Assembly (NCBI GenBank): GCA_021797355.1 | Contig: JAJZZX010000006.1 | Span: 56,178-120,177 of the forward strand | DNA: 64,000 nt | Source of the DNA: Thermoplasmata archaeon | GTDB taxonomy: Archaea; Thermoplasmatota; Thermoplasmata; Thermoplasmatales; Thermoplasmataceae | Direction: 5' to 3' | Shown: piece by piece, positions 44,946 to 54,233 of the stretch | How the letters are laid out: every line of letters begins with the position of its first letter | How positions within the stretch are numbered: the stretch's first letter is position 1 | Position numbers and translations under genes: made by a program | Notes under the pieces: generated by a model | Database searches by the model: none | Seen by the model: the letters and a program-made list of their open reading frames with translations, nothing else | What the model was told of the DNA's origin: nothing

Positions 44946-46029
44946 GCTTCACATAAATAATTATGGCTGCAGCATACACCCCCGACCAGAGGAACAGGAA
45001 GAAGATGGTGAAGTTACCCATGATTTGCAGCAGTGTACCCTCCCCCAGCGATCCAATTATAAAACCGAGACCGAACATTGATTCATAATAGTAAACACCG
45101 GTTCTCGTATCAGATGTTTTGGCAATGTACGACAGTATCTTTGACATGCTAACTGAAACACCAAGCCCTGATGCCAAGGATACCCCTATTATTATTAGAG
45201 CTGAATTCTCGAAGGCTAGTATGATTGTCGGGAAGACAAGAGAGGCTGAAATTACACTGTAATGCCAAGGCTCAAGTTCCTTTGAGTAGTTGAGGACTAT
45301 AAAACCGATGGCAACCATAACGCCATATATGCCCACTATGAAGCCAATGAGATAGTAAGCATACCCTAAGGACCTCATTAAAGGTTCAAGCACATAGTAT
45401 TCAAACCCGGAAAACAGCCCTGAAAAGAAAAGAGAGGTGACGTACTTTAACTCTGTCCGCCCGTGTTGTCTCTGCTCAAGTACGACGTTTAGTTTCTGGG
45501 TAAAGTAGATCGAAAGGGTAAATGCAGCTGCAGCGAAAAAGAATACATATCTGAAGCCAAATGCCCCTATTACAGCACCCATAACAAGGGGAGCTGCTGC
45601 GTTGGGCAGCCCCCAGCCTATGGAGTATTTTTCGGCGTTGTTACTGCCCTCCATGCCGCCAAGCGCTATCTCGTTTGATATCCACCATGGGGCCTGGAAG
45701 AGGCTTGCGAGCAGTGCTATGGGAAGGAAATACCTCTCATATCCGAATACCATAGCAATAGAGAGCGATACCAAGGCAGTGAGCGAGAGGGCCGTGCCGA
45801 TTCTCAGCACTCTGGTCGTGGAATGCCTGAATAGATATGAAACTGCAATGAAGGGGACTGCCCCAGACATTCCAATAAGGCCGATTACGGAATAGCTGAA
45901 ACCAAGATTCCTCGCCAGTAGGGGGAACGTAAAGCTTAGACTCATCCATCCACTGGCGAATGCCAGGCTGCTGATGAAAAGCCTTTTTGAAGAGTTCAAG
46001 CGGAATCTGCCACCAAGGCGCGGTATCAT
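44911..46029 (-). CDS. MFS transporter
   Basis: 372 residues with 11-12 hydrophobic helices. A cytoplasmic motif-A-like turn reads RHSTTRVLRIGTAL after helix 2, and the two-halves pattern is seen around residue 190 (YFTQKLNVVLEQRQHGR). No substrate clue. It overlaps the end of the zinc-ribbon membrane gene on the other strand. Confidence 0.8.
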   Translation of the reverse strand: MIPRLGGRFRLNSSKRLFISSLAFASGWMSLSFTFPLLARNLGFSYSVIGLIGMSGAVPFIAVSYLFRHSTTRVLRIGTALSLTALVSLSIAMVFGYERYFLPIALLASLFQAPWWISNEIALGGMEGSNNAEKYSIGWGLPNAAAPLVMGAVIGAFGFRYVFFFAAAAFTLSIYFTQKLNVVLEQRQHGRTELKYVTSLFFSGLFSGFEYYVLEPLMRSLGYAYYLIGFIVGIYGVMVAIGFIVLNYSKELEPWHYSVISASLVFPTIILAFENSALIIIGVSLASGLGVSVSMSKILSYIAKTSDTRTGVYYYESMFGLGFIIGSLGEGTLLQIMGNFTIFFLFLWSGVYAAAIIIYVKLRSLAVTPSRP

Positions 46030-46087
46030 TCACTTAAAGTTAATGGTAACGCTGACTCCTGTGTTTTCCACTCTCCAGATTGATAAC

Positions 46088-46249
46088 TCACTGGATCTTG
46101 TCTATCTTGACCCCGTCGTCTTCGTAGAACGCAACGATATCATCCTCTTTAAGATCAAGACGTTTAATGATCTTTCTGGGCAGAGTAATCCTGAAGGATG
46201 TTCCCCGTGAGGAAATGTGAGTCACGTCAATTAATTTCCTTTTGTCCAT
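46088..46249 (-). CDS. AbrB/SpoVT-type transcription regulator (53 residues)
   Basis: Short swapped-hairpin DNA-binding protein: MDKRKLIDVTHISSRGTSFR then ITLPRKIIKRLDLKEDDIVA, with acidic tail YEDDGVKIDKIQ. The core R-x-T-LP-x-x-I and L-x-x-D-D-x-V pattern is typical of archaeal AbrB proteins and antitoxin-like regulators. It has its own TATA box at the leaderless spacing. No toxin gene is adjacent; the neighbours are the MFS gene (59 bases beyond its stop) and L10e (divergent). Possible target: its own divergent promoter region. Confidence 0.85.
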   Translation of the reverse strand: MDKRKLIDVTHISSRGTSFRITLPRKIIKRLDLKEDDIVAFYEDDGVKIDKIQ

Positions 46250-46270
46250 GAATGGCAATTATTAATAATC

Positions 46271-46278
46271 ATATAATT
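46271..46278 (-). promoter_or_regulatory. TATA box of the AbrB-type gene
   Basis: Minus strand AATTATAT centred 26 bases before the ATG at 46249, in an AT-rich divergent region shared with L10e. Confidence 0.55.
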
Positions 46279-46403
46279 GTTACATTTATGTCCATTTTGG
46301 CTTATTCCCAAATTTATTTAAAGAGAGAACTTCATTCGTGAGAGCATCATGAGTTTTCATCGTTTACTTTTTATACGCTGAAAAGCTTCTGGTTGGAACT
46401 TCC

Positions 46404-46934
46404 ATGGTAACTAAACCAGCTAGAATGTACACAAAAATAACAGGGCCGGCCTACACCAGAAAGGAATTTATGGGTGGGGTGCCATATCCAAAAATCACGA
46501 ACTTCGTTCAGGGAAACCAGAAGAGGGATTTTGAGATAGAATTTCAGCTGATTGCAGAGGAATCATGCCAGATCAGGCATATTGCACTTGAGGCAGCAAG
46601 GGTCTCTGTTAACAGGAAGATGCTGGAAGGATCAAGCGCGGACAGCTATTACCTTCAGATAAGACCCTATCCGCATCATGTCATAAGGGAGCACAAGATG
46701 GCCACAGGAGCTGGAGCTGACAGGATATCAAGTGGAATGAGAGCTTCCTTCGGCAGGCCAGTTGGAACGGCTGCAAGAGTGCATGCAAAAGATGTCATCA
46801 TGGTAGGGAGAACAACCCCTGACAAGGCAAGAAAACTTAGGGACGCACTGCACAAGGCCTCCTTCAAGCTTCCCACTCCTTGCCGTATTGAAATAACCAA
46901 AGGAAAGGATCTTGCTGGGAAACTAGGGCTGTAA
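46404..46934 (+). CDS. rpl10e: 50S ribosomal protein L10e (L16 family)
   Basis: 176 residues, MVTKPARMYTKITGPAYTRK to the basic C terminus. Segments IRPYPHHVIREHKMATGAGADR and GTAARVHAKDVIMVGRT are the L10e/L16 signature near the A site. Full length. A TATA box, TTTTATACG, lies about 30 bases upstream, so the leader is short. It is followed after eight bases by an APH-family gene. Confidence 0.97.
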   Translation: MVTKPARMYTKITGPAYTRKEFMGGVPYPKITNFVQGNQKRDFEIEFQLIAEESCQIRHIALEAARVSVNRKMLEGSSADSYYLQIRPYPHHVIREHKMATGAGADRISSGMRASFGRPVGTAARVHAKDVIMVGRTTPDKARKLRDALHKASFKLPTPCRIEITKGKDLAGKLGL

Positions 46935-46942
46935 CATTAAAG

Positions 46943-47839
46943 ATGATACCGGAATCCGATAAGATTCTGGCCTCAATTGTTGGAAATTACGGCAACGTAA
47001 ACATAGTCAAGATTACAGATGGTTGGGACAGCCAAGTTTTTGTTGTAAACTCACGGAGGGTATACAAGATACCTTCCACCCATCGCAAAGGCTCTCCCCT
47101 GAAGGAGCATTTCCTGTTAAAGCTCCTCAGGCCGTCCCTTGGAAGACTTGTTCCATCGCACCCGGAATTATACCTGTACAATAGGGGTCGTGAGCCCATA
47201 CAGGTGCTTTCGTACGACTTCATACCTGGAACCACGCTGGAAAGCAGCTTCCCGGTTAGCGATTCGGAGCAGATGGCAATAGCCGTGTCCTTTTTCAGGA
47301 TCTTCCAGGTGATACATTCAACCTGGGTACCGGCCAACAGGTTCCTGTCAGCTGGATCCGGCCTTTCATCATGGAAAGGAAGATACGCTGAAATGAAAGC
47401 CAGATTCACGGGAGAAAATTATCCAGAGCTTCAGGGAAATCTCATAGACTATGTGCAGAGCCTTCTCTCTGACTTCATGGCAGACCTCAGAAACTTCAGG
47501 TTCACGCCAACTTTCATACATGGCGATATTGATCCCAGGAACATCATCTGGGACAGGCCTAGATTATGTGTCGCAGGGCTCATAGACTGGGCTGAGGCAG
47601 ATTATGGAGACCCGGCATTTGATGCTGCATCCCTCTTTTTCCATGAAGGCCTTGGGCTTAAATACCTGAAAATAAGCGGCCTTGCAGTTAACGCTGATGC
47701 AGTTCACAGGATAGAGTTCTACCACAGGCTGGTTCCGGTATACTGGATCGAGTACGGATACAGGAACGACGATTCCACCCTGATTAGGAAAGGTACTGAA
47801 GAACTCTTGGCCCGTAGAAATTTTTCTATCAGACTGTGA
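46943..47839 (+). CDS. APH/choline-kinase-family phosphotransferase
   Basis: 298 residues of the aminoglycoside phosphotransferase/kinase fold. Catalytic loop FIHGDIDPRNIIWD (H-G-D-x-x-x-x-N) and metal motif GLIDWAEADYGDPAFDAASLF (D-W-x-x-x-x-x-G-D) are complete. The glycine-rich region is reduced (ITDGWDSQVFVVNSRRVYKI). Substrate unknown; many archaeal members act on sugars or amines rather than drugs. Eight bases after L10e, likely co-transcribed. Confidence 0.85.
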   Translation: MIPESDKILASIVGNYGNVNIVKITDGWDSQVFVVNSRRVYKIPSTHRKGSPLKEHFLLKLLRPSLGRLVPSHPELYLYNRGREPIQVLSYDFIPGTTLESSFPVSDSEQMAIAVSFFRIFQVIHSTWVPANRFLSAGSGLSSWKGRYAEMKARFTGENYPELQGNLIDYVQSLLSDFMADLRNFRFTPTFIHGDIDPRNIIWDRPRLCVAGLIDWAEADYGDPAFDAASLFFHEGLGLKYLKISGLAVNADAVHRIEFYHRLVPVYWIEYGYRNDDSTLIRKGTEELLARRNFSIRL

Positions 47840-47875
47840 CAATCCCGGGAGCTACATAAATAATACAGGGGGATA

Positions 47876-48739
47876 TTATGCCAAACTTGATTCCCTCGAG
47901 CCTATGAAATCCTGAATCAGCTTTGCCGCAAGCATAGATGTGTTTCCGTTGTCGTATACCGGAGTCATCTCAACTATGTCAAAGCCCACGATTCGCTTCG
48001 CAAAGTGTCTTATGAGCTCCCTAACCTCCATTGCCCTCAGCCCGTATGGCTCAGGAGTGCCAACCCCAGGGGCCTCTGATGGATCGATGCCGTCCATGTC
48101 TATTGAAAAATATATCCTGCCTGGGGAAGCCTTCTCTATCTCGTTGACAACAGAGGAAATTCCCTTGCTGCGTACCTCATCTGCAGTAAAGAACCTCACC
48201 TCTTTCCATTCCTTGGAATTATATTCCTCCAATGAAACAGATCTGGTCCCCACAGAATAGATCCTTCCAGGGCCCAGGATCTCGAGGGAACGCCTGGTAA
48301 CGCAGGCATGATTATACCTGTTTCCCATGTATTCTTCGCGGAAGTCGGAGTGCGCGTCAATTATTATCATTGTGCAATCCCTGCCAATGTTCCTGACAGC
48401 ACCTACGGTGACAGAGTGCTCTCCGCCAATCATTACAGGTATCTTTCCCTCCCTGAATATTTCGGCTGTTGCAGCCTCAACTGTATCTATTACCTCTGAA
48501 ACATCCTCCCCCACCTGCATGTTTCCGAGATCGCATATGGGAACTAAGGGAAAGTTCACGCCATAATGAAAGTCAAACGATTCCAGGTTGTCATAGGCGA
48601 GCCTGACCGAATCCGGGGCAAGCCTTGAACCGCGGCGGAAACTTGAAGTGCCATCAAAAGGCACTCCAAAAATCACGTACTTCGCACTCCCATAGGAAGA
48701 TGTTGCGTCCGCAATCCTCCTGAGGGAAAACAGGCCCAT
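47876..48739 (-). CDS. speB: Agmatinase-family ureohydrolase
   Basis: 287 residues of the arginase/agmatinase family. Manganese ligands are intact: GGEHSVTVG, DAHSDFREEY (D-x-H-x-D) and SIDMDGIDPSEAPG (D-x-D). Splits agmatine to putrescine and urea, or a related guanidino compound. ATG at 48739 overlaps the aIF5A stop (TGATG); a reading from 48781 would lie inside aIF5A. Coupling to aIF5A links polyamine supply to hypusine-type modification of that factor. Confidence 0.88.
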   Translation of the reverse strand: MGLFSLRRIADATSSYGSAKYVIFGVPFDGTSSFRRGSRLAPDSVRLAYDNLESFDFHYGVNFPLVPICDLGNMQVGEDVSEVIDTVEAATAEIFREGKIPVMIGGEHSVTVGAVRNIGRDCTMIIIDAHSDFREEYMGNRYNHACVTRRSLEILGPGRIYSVGTRSVSLEEYNSKEWKEVRFFTADEVRSKGISSVVNEIEKASPGRIYFSIDMDGIDPSEAPGVGTPEPYGLRAMEVRELIRHFAKRIVGFDIVEMTPVYDNGNTSMLAAKLIQDFIGSRESSLA

Positions 48740-49128
48740 CAGTTCTGGAGCATTATCTTCCTGACGCCCATCGCTTCCCAATATGATACCTCCGTGCCGG
48801 GCTTAATCTTCTCGACTTCCTCTGGGGAAACCTGCACTACAAATGTCTCGAATGTTTCTGAATCCATCAGCTGGACCTCATTATTGGCAACAGACAGGAC
48901 CTGGGCGTTCTTCTTCTCTATTATGGGAACTTTCACCTTGTGCTTTACTGGATATACAACACTCCTCTTCTGGTTATCAAAAATTCCAATGGCAACAATT
49001 CTTCCCTTGGCTTCGCCGTGCTTGCCTGGCTTTGACATTGTGATCTCAACTATCTTGCACGGTGCATCATCAATAAGCATGTATCTTCCAACTTTGAGTT
49101 CCCTTACTTCGGCTTCTTGCCAACTCAT
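48739..49128 (-). CDS. eif5a: Translation factor aIF5A
   Basis: 129 residues: N-terminal SH3-like domain with the modification loop [15 protein letters not shown], where Lys36 in GKHG is the residue made into deoxyhypusine or hypusine, and a C-terminal OB domain ([14 protein letters not shown]). It helps the ribosome pass poorly reacting peptide bonds. A TATA box, AAAATATATAAAG, is about 30 bases upstream of the ATG. Translationally coupled to the agmatinase gene. Confidence 0.96.
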   Translation of the reverse strand: MSWQEAEVRELKVGRYMLIDDAPCKIVEITMSKPGKHGEAKGRIVAIGIFDNQKRSVVYPVKHKVKVPIIEKKNAQVLSVANNEVQLMDSETFETFVVQVSPEEVEKIKPGTEVSYWEAMGVRKIMLQN

Positions 49129-49199
49129 GTGATTCTCTCGGTAATCCTCTCTCTCTTTATATATTTTCTATATCAGCAGGGTTATAAAAGGCGTATTAG

Positions 49200-50471
49200 T
49201 CAATAGAAGTTGGCATCCCTGAACATTTCAGGTTCAAAATCAAGCAGCCGGTGGTTTCTTTTGACAAATTTGCCGCCTATTATGACGTCGCTGACCGAAG
49301 ATGTGCCTGCAGAATAGACAATGTTTGAAATGGCATTTTCTGGAGTTGTTGGAATCAGTTCCGGTGTTGACATGTCCAACATTACTATATCTGCTAGCTT
49401 TCCATTCTCTATGGAACCAATGTCACTGCGGTTAAGAGAATGGGCCGCGTTGATCGTTCCCATGTCGAGCATCATCTGGGCGTTTGTCACCGCAGGGTTC
49501 CATCTCTCGTTCTTAACACTTATGGAACCGAATTTCATGGCAGACCAGATATCCTGTGAGTTATTCGAGGCAGTGCTGTCGGACCCAAGGGAAACCAAGA
49601 TTCCGTTTGAAACAAATTCTGGAACAGGTGCTGTTCCCCCCACACCAAGCTTTGCGTTGCTTACTGGATTCCATGAAACCCTTGATCCTTTCATGGCCAT
49701 CATTCTGACCTCATTCAGTGTTGCCCACACACAATGGGCAGCAATGAACCGCTGGCTTAAAAATCCAATTTCTGATAGATGCTCTATTGGCCTTTTTCCT
49801 CCATGGCCCTTGACAAAGTTGTAAACTTCTTCCCTGGTTTCAGACAGGTGACCATGTATCAATGTGCTGTACCTTCGGGAAACGTCATCTGCAGCAAGAT
49901 AAGTTTCATCCCCTGCCACATACACGCCCTGCACTCCAATTGCGGGTGTTATCATTTTCTCCTTGCTGAATTCCTGAATGAAATGTTCAGCATTTTTCAC
50001 GGGATTGCCCTTCTGTGTGGTCTTGTCCTGATCCAGTGTGTTCCATGCAAGGAATGCCCTGATTCCAGACTTCTTTGCAGCCTGAGCCACTATGTCTTCA
50101 CCATAGTAGAGATCAAGGAATGAAGTGATGCCTGAATTAATCATTTCCTTTGTTCCCAGGAGTGATGAATTGTACATTCCCTCATCCGTTCTCTCAGCGT
50201 CTAGCCTGAAGGTCTTCTCAAGGAACCCTGATAATGGAATATCGTCAATGAAGCCCCGAAGGTGTGTCATGGCTACATGGCAGTGTGTATTTATCAGCCC
50301 CGGCATTGCTATTAGATTGCTCGCATCTAGAATTTCATCGGCACCATCCTCTTTCCCCGGTGCCGAAACATCCTTGATGTGATCTCCCTCAATGAAAATG
50401 TTGCCCCTGAATACACGCCTGGAGGCGTCCTGTGAAACTATGAGAGCATTTCTGATGAGGATTGTGTGCAT
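49200..50471 (-). CDS. mtaD: 5-methylthioadenosine/S-adenosylhomocysteine deaminase (amidohydrolase)
   Basis: 423 residues, TIM-barrel amidohydrolase. Metal ligands are visible: NTHCHVAMTHLR (H-x-H), LIHGHLSET, AAHCVW and LGSDSTASNN (Asp). It deaminates MTA, SAH or adenosine-type nucleosides, and possibly 5'-deoxyadenosine, in SAM by-product recycling. The N- and C-terminal beta sandwich is complete. TRZ/ATZ-family relatives act on triazines, but the sequence matches the archaeal MtaD/DadD type. Confidence 0.88.
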   Translation of the reverse strand: MHTILIRNALIVSQDASRRVFRGNIFIEGDHIKDVSAPGKEDGADEILDASNLIAMPGLINTHCHVAMTHLRGFIDDIPLSGFLEKTFRLDAERTDEGMYNSSLLGTKEMINSGITSFLDLYYGEDIVAQAAKKSGIRAFLAWNTLDQDKTTQKGNPVKNAEHFIQEFSKEKMITPAIGVQGVYVAGDETYLAADDVSRRYSTLIHGHLSETREEVYNFVKGHGGKRPIEHLSEIGFLSQRFIAAHCVWATLNEVRMMAMKGSRVSWNPVSNAKLGVGGTAPVPEFVSNGILVSLGSDSTASNNSQDIWSAMKFGSISVKNERWNPAVTNAQMMLDMGTINAAHSLNRSDIGSIENGKLADIVMLDMSTPELIPTTPENAISNIVYSAGTSSVSDVIIGGKFVKRNHRLLDFEPEMFRDANFY

Positions 50472-50514
50472 CTTTGGAAATGTTTCATCGGTTAATAAAA
50501 AGCTTCATTTCTCG

Positions 50515-51432
50515 TCACCACTTGTCTTCCCTGGGAAGTTTTCCCTGCTTCTTTAGCTTTCTTTCCGGTGTGCTCCTGACGGCGTAGAGTGCTGTAGCCA
50601 GTACAGCTATGGCAACAGCAAGAATCTGGAAACCAAAGCCTGAAACTAGCTGGTCAATGGCGAACACAAGAAATGCAAGGACTCCGCCGAGCAGCACAGC
50701 AGACCCGATACCTGCTAATGCCGATGGACGGAGCTGCCTATCCTGTGTCAGGATAAAGTACGTGATAATCGATACAAGTGATAATATGAGCGATATCATC
50801 ATTGCAGGATCAATAGGGAAGCTGTATTTCTGGAGCGGCGGAGGAAAACTCTGCCCATCGATGTTTGTAGATCCAGTAAATATCAGTGCAATCCATGAAA
50901 GAAGCTGCATCTCATAGGCTTGAAGGTAGGCGTTAGAGTAAGAATAATTGTATATCTGCATGAGGTATAGAACAAAAACCTGGTCCAAAAGCGGCAATAG
51001 TGAGAGGACAAGATATGATATTGCCCTGCTTAGGGTTCTTGACTTTATCCCACCCATTGCTGCTGTGACGCTGATAACCATGCTGAAGGTTATTCCTGTC
51101 TTAAGGTTGAACGGAATTACAAAATATCTCAGGAGCCTGTTCTTCTCCACGTAGTTGCTGAATTGCGTAAGGAAGGTTCCGCTGGTTGATTCCCCGGCAA
51201 GAACAGCGAGTGAGAACAGGATTACGAGAAGTATTGCAAGGATGACCGCTGGATTCACCATGGGCCTGAACCTCCTTGGGACGAATATTGAGACTATTGG
51301 CACCGCTATGAGAGCAGCGAATGGGACAACGTATATCTCCCCAGTCAGGTGGGGTATGACATAAAATATGAGGAGTACGGCTGGGAGCATTATGCCGAAG
51401 TTCATTGCAGTTCTTGTGATCCACTCCTTCAA
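50515..51432 (-). CDS. Polytopic membrane protein ending the MoxR-DUF58 operon
   Basis: 305 residues with about eight membrane helices (for example IMLPAVLLIFYVIPHL, VNPAVILAILLVILFSLAVL) and a basic C-terminal tail. One exported loop of about 35 residues is seen (FTGSTNIDGQSFPPPLQKYS). No family was recognised. It lies three bases after the DUF58 gene. In other MoxR clusters a large transglutaminase or DUF4129 membrane protein takes this place; neither domain is visible here. Confidence 0.75.
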   Translation of the reverse strand: MKEWITRTAMNFGIMLPAVLLIFYVIPHLTGEIYVVPFAALIAVPIVSIFVPRRFRPMVNPAVILAILLVILFSLAVLAGESTSGTFLTQFSNYVEKNRLLRYFVIPFNLKTGITFSMVISVTAAMGGIKSRTLSRAISYLVLSLLPLLDQVFVLYLMQIYNYSYSNAYLQAYEMQLLSWIALIFTGSTNIDGQSFPPPLQKYSFPIDPAMMISLILSLVSIITYFILTQDRQLRPSALAGIGSAVLLGGVLAFLVFAIDQLVSGFGFQILAVAIAVLATALYAVRSTPERKLKKQGKLPREDKW

Positions 51433-51435
51433 TGT

Positions 51436-52749
51436 TCATCCCCCTATGTTAAGAGTGCGTGCATACCTGTATTCCGACATAAGCCTGAGATAAAGGTCCT
51501 TCTCCCTGGCGGTGGTTGCCTTGATTCCAATTCCGTTGAAAAAGTGAGTTACTGCCTGCACATATGTCCTTTGCTTGTTTGCTATGCTCATCATGAGCTT
51601 CCTGTATACAGGATCTTCTCTCTGCTCCACAAAATCATATCCATCCATGAGGAAAAGATATGTTGGCTTCCCGGACTGGTAATTCCTTGGGCTTGACGGA
51701 TGGAAGTTCTCTGGATATGACATGGCCGTAATGATGAATATGACGGCGTTTTTCTTTACCCTCTTCCTGATCTTTTCTACCGCATCTTCTATGCGGAAAT
51801 CCCCAGACGGCCTCGTTTCGGCAATGAGCTTCTCTAGCTTCTTTATGGGCTCCTCCGCTTTCTGAGCTGGTATGAAATAATCCATTTCACTGGAAAGTAT
51901 AAGAAAGCCTACCCCGTCCCTGTTTTTCAGCACAGAATAAGAAACATTGAGGATAGTCGTCATAACCGAGTCGTACATACGCCGGTCAGCGGTGCCCTGA
52001 TTCATCCCGTTTCCATAGTCCACAACAAAATAGACATCGATTTGCCTCTCCTCCTCCATCTGCTTCACGAAGAGGTCCTCGCCGTCGCCACCGTTGTATC
52101 TGTTCCATACCATGTACCTGAAGTCATCTGACTCCACGTACTGCCTCACACCGTAAAAATCGTAACCCTGCCCGGCTTTCCTGGAATAATGTATTCCCAC
52201 TGTGAAGATGAAGTTGCTCAGCCTTTCACTGCGCTGCGTGTAGATATCAGAAAGAGCTGGGCCTATTTTTACCTCATCAATTTTTTCAAGTATGGAGCGG
52301 GTTATGCATATTTTCATAGGGTCCTGAATGTAAAGTATTAGGGGGCCTATCCTGTATCTCCCTATTGCTATTGATTCGATGGAATACTTTCTCTCCTCGG
52401 TCTGCCCAGGCTGCAGTGTTACATCCCCATCATAGTCACCGGATGTCCTGAATACGTCAGATAAGGTGTCATAGTAATGAAAAGCAATGATTCTTCCTGT
52501 TGGATTGGTGAATCTTACCAGTATTTCCTTTGGGGAATGTTTCCTTCCGTGGTCGTCCTTCAGAATGCGCTCAACCCTGATCCTGAATAGGTCCCTGGCC
52601 GGACCTTTGTTAAATACTATGACATCTGCTGCGATGATGAAGAACAGGACTAACGAGAATATTATGAAATACCTGTATCCAAAAAATATGGCTTCTATGA
52701 CAGACGAAGTAACAGCGGAAATCAGAGCGTATCCGGATTTCTTGATCAT
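51436..52749 (-). CDS. DUF58/VWA-like membrane-anchored protein
   Basis: 437 residues. An N-terminal membrane helix pair (about 10-45) precedes a beta domain and the DUF58 core VRQYVESDDFRYMVWNRY with FVKQMEEERQIDVYFVVDYG. The MIDAS motif normally DxSxS appears as DYGNGM, so metal binding is probably lost. DUF58 proteins work with MoxR ATPases in assembling or activating partners. Start overlaps the MoxR gene by four bases. Confidence 0.88.
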   Translation of the reverse strand: MIKKSGYALISAVTSSVIEAIFFGYRYFIIFSLVLFFIIAADVIVFNKGPARDLFRIRVERILKDDHGRKHSPKEILVRFTNPTGRIIAFHYYDTLSDVFRTSGDYDGDVTLQPGQTEERKYSIESIAIGRYRIGPLILYIQDPMKICITRSILEKIDEVKIGPALSDIYTQRSERLSNFIFTVGIHYSRKAGQGYDFYGVRQYVESDDFRYMVWNRYNGGDGEDLFVKQMEEERQIDVYFVVDYGNGMNQGTADRRMYDSVMTTILNVSYSVLKNRDGVGFLILSSEMDYFIPAQKAEEPIKKLEKLIAETRPSGDFRIEDAVEKIRKRVKKNAVIFIITAMSYPENFHPSSPRNYQSGKPTYLFLMDGYDFVEQREDPVYRKLMMSIANKQRTYVQAVTHFFNGIGIKATTAREKDLYLRLMSEYRYARTLNIGG

Positions 52750-53714
52750 TTTGGCGTCTCGACCTGTGATATGACCCTGTCAATTACCCTGTTTACGACA
52801 CTGTAAGCATCACCGCCATTCTCCAGGAGTGCTTCAGGACGAAGCATGATCCTGTGGTTAAGCAGAGCCCTGGCAAGAAAACGGATATCCTCCGGGATTA
52901 CGAAATCCCTGCCGTTAAGCATTGCATTGGCCTTGGAAGCCATAAGGTATTTTGCTGTTGTTCTGGGGCTTGCACCAACCATTATGAGGTCATTTGATCT
53001 TGTTGCCCTTATTATGTCAACAATGTATGTTATTATTTCCTCACTTGCATAAATTTTTGAAACCTCGCGGCGTAGCTCAAGAATCTTGTTCCCATCAATA
53101 TCATTCTCAATTTCTTCCTCTGGAAGTGACAGGGACCTGAGGATGCCCAGTTCCTCCTCCCTGCTCGGGTATGTAAGGATATACCTGAAGAGGAATCTGT
53201 CCATCAATGCCTCAGCAAGCGGGAATGTTCCCTCCTGCTCTATGGGATTCTGGGTGGCGATTACCAGGAATGGCTCAGGCAGTGGATAGTCTTCCCCTCC
53301 CACTGAAACTTTCTTCTCCTCCATACCCTCGAGAAGGGCTGACTGTACCTTGGCAGGGGTTCTGTTGATTTCATCCGCAAGAAGAACGTTTGCAAATATT
53401 GGTCCCCGCCTGAACTCCAGCTTCTTTGATTCGAGGTTGAATATCATTGTGCCAGTCACGTCTGTCGGAAGCATATCCGGGGTAAACTGTATCCTCTTGA
53501 AATCCATGCACAGATGACGGGAAAACTCGCTGGCTAGCATTGTCTTTGCAAGGCCGGGAACCCCTTCCAGCAGGACATGGTTGTTGCTGAGGAGGGCTAT
53601 GAACATGAACCTTACAACCCTCTCTGACCCTATCACCCTTTTCCCTATGGCAGCTTCTATTTTCCGTATTGCATTGCGCAGATCTGTCATATCAACAAAT
53701 TCAGTTTCGGTCAT
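52746..53714 (-). CDS. moxR: MoxR-family AAA+ ATPase
   Basis: 322 residues. Walker A EGVPGLAKTMLA, Walker B VLLADEINRTPAKVQSALLEGM, sensor I LVIATQNP, and sensor II and lid helices. MoxR proteins act as chaperone-like ATPases for metal insertion or complex assembly, nearly always with a VWA or DUF58 protein encoded next door, as here. All three surrounding junctions overlap or nearly touch, so this is one operon with the surface protein gene upstream. Confidence 0.95.
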   Translation of the reverse strand: MTETEFVDMTDLRNAIRKIEAAIGKRVIGSERVVRFMFIALLSNNHVLLEGVPGLAKTMLASEFSRHLCMDFKRIQFTPDMLPTDVTGTMIFNLESKKLEFRRGPIFANVLLADEINRTPAKVQSALLEGMEEKKVSVGGEDYPLPEPFLVIATQNPIEQEGTFPLAEALMDRFLFRYILTYPSREEELGILRSLSLPEEEIENDIDGNKILELRREVSKIYASEEIITYIVDIIRATRSNDLIMVGASPRTTAKYLMASKANAMLNGRDFVIPEDIRFLARALLNHRIMLRPEALLENGGDAYSVVNRVIDRVISQVETPK

Positions 53715-54229
53715 ATTTTTACCTCTTCCTCCAGTTCAAATTCAACGAGCTGGAATTTCGCCTTTCTCAGCCTGTTGTACAGATTTAGCATTTCGTTGAA
53801 CGTTTCCTTGGTACCCTGGACACCGCGTTCCTTCCTCTTTGCCCGGGAAGAATGTGACATTGCTTCGTATTTGCTGAGTCTTTTTTTCAGCATATTGAAA
53901 TAGTCATCATACTCCTTCAGACTGTGGAATTCCTTCTCCATTGGATCAACAAAATGATGGATGTCACCGGATTTTACGATATCTGATTCCCGGTTGAAGT
54001 AATCGCGTGGAATTACAAATTTTTCACGTTTCTGTTCAAGGGTTGGTGGGCCGTCTATCTTTGTGGATCTTCTCTTAATTTTTATGACTGCAGATGTTAT
54101 GAACACCAGAACCACTGGAATGATGAACGTAAGCAAGAAAAAGGGATTGTGCTGTACGCTGTTGAAGAATGATGTCAATAGCTGAGGGCCTACGGAACTT
54201 AGTCCAGAGGAGGAGGTGATGATTCCCAT
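53711..54229 (-). CDS. Single-span membrane protein of the MoxR operon
   Basis: 172 residues. A short exported N terminus (SSGLSSVGPQLLTS), one membrane helix (FFLLTFIIPVVLVFITSAVI) and a charged cytoplasmic part of about 110 residues with helices (LKEYDDYFNMLKKRLSKYEAM). No family recognised. Overlaps the MoxR start by four bases. A plausible membrane adaptor that couples the MoxR ring to an exported partner. Confidence 0.75.
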   Translation of the reverse strand: MGIITSSSGLSSVGPQLLTSFFNSVQHNPFFLLTFIIPVVLVFITSAVIKIKRRSTKIDGPPTLEQKREKFVIPRDYFNRESDIVKSGDIHHFVDPMEKEFHSLKEYDDYFNMLKKRLSKYEAMSHSSRAKRKERGVQGTKETFNEMLNLYNRLRKAKFQLVEFELEEEVKI

Positions 54230-54233
54230 AGCA

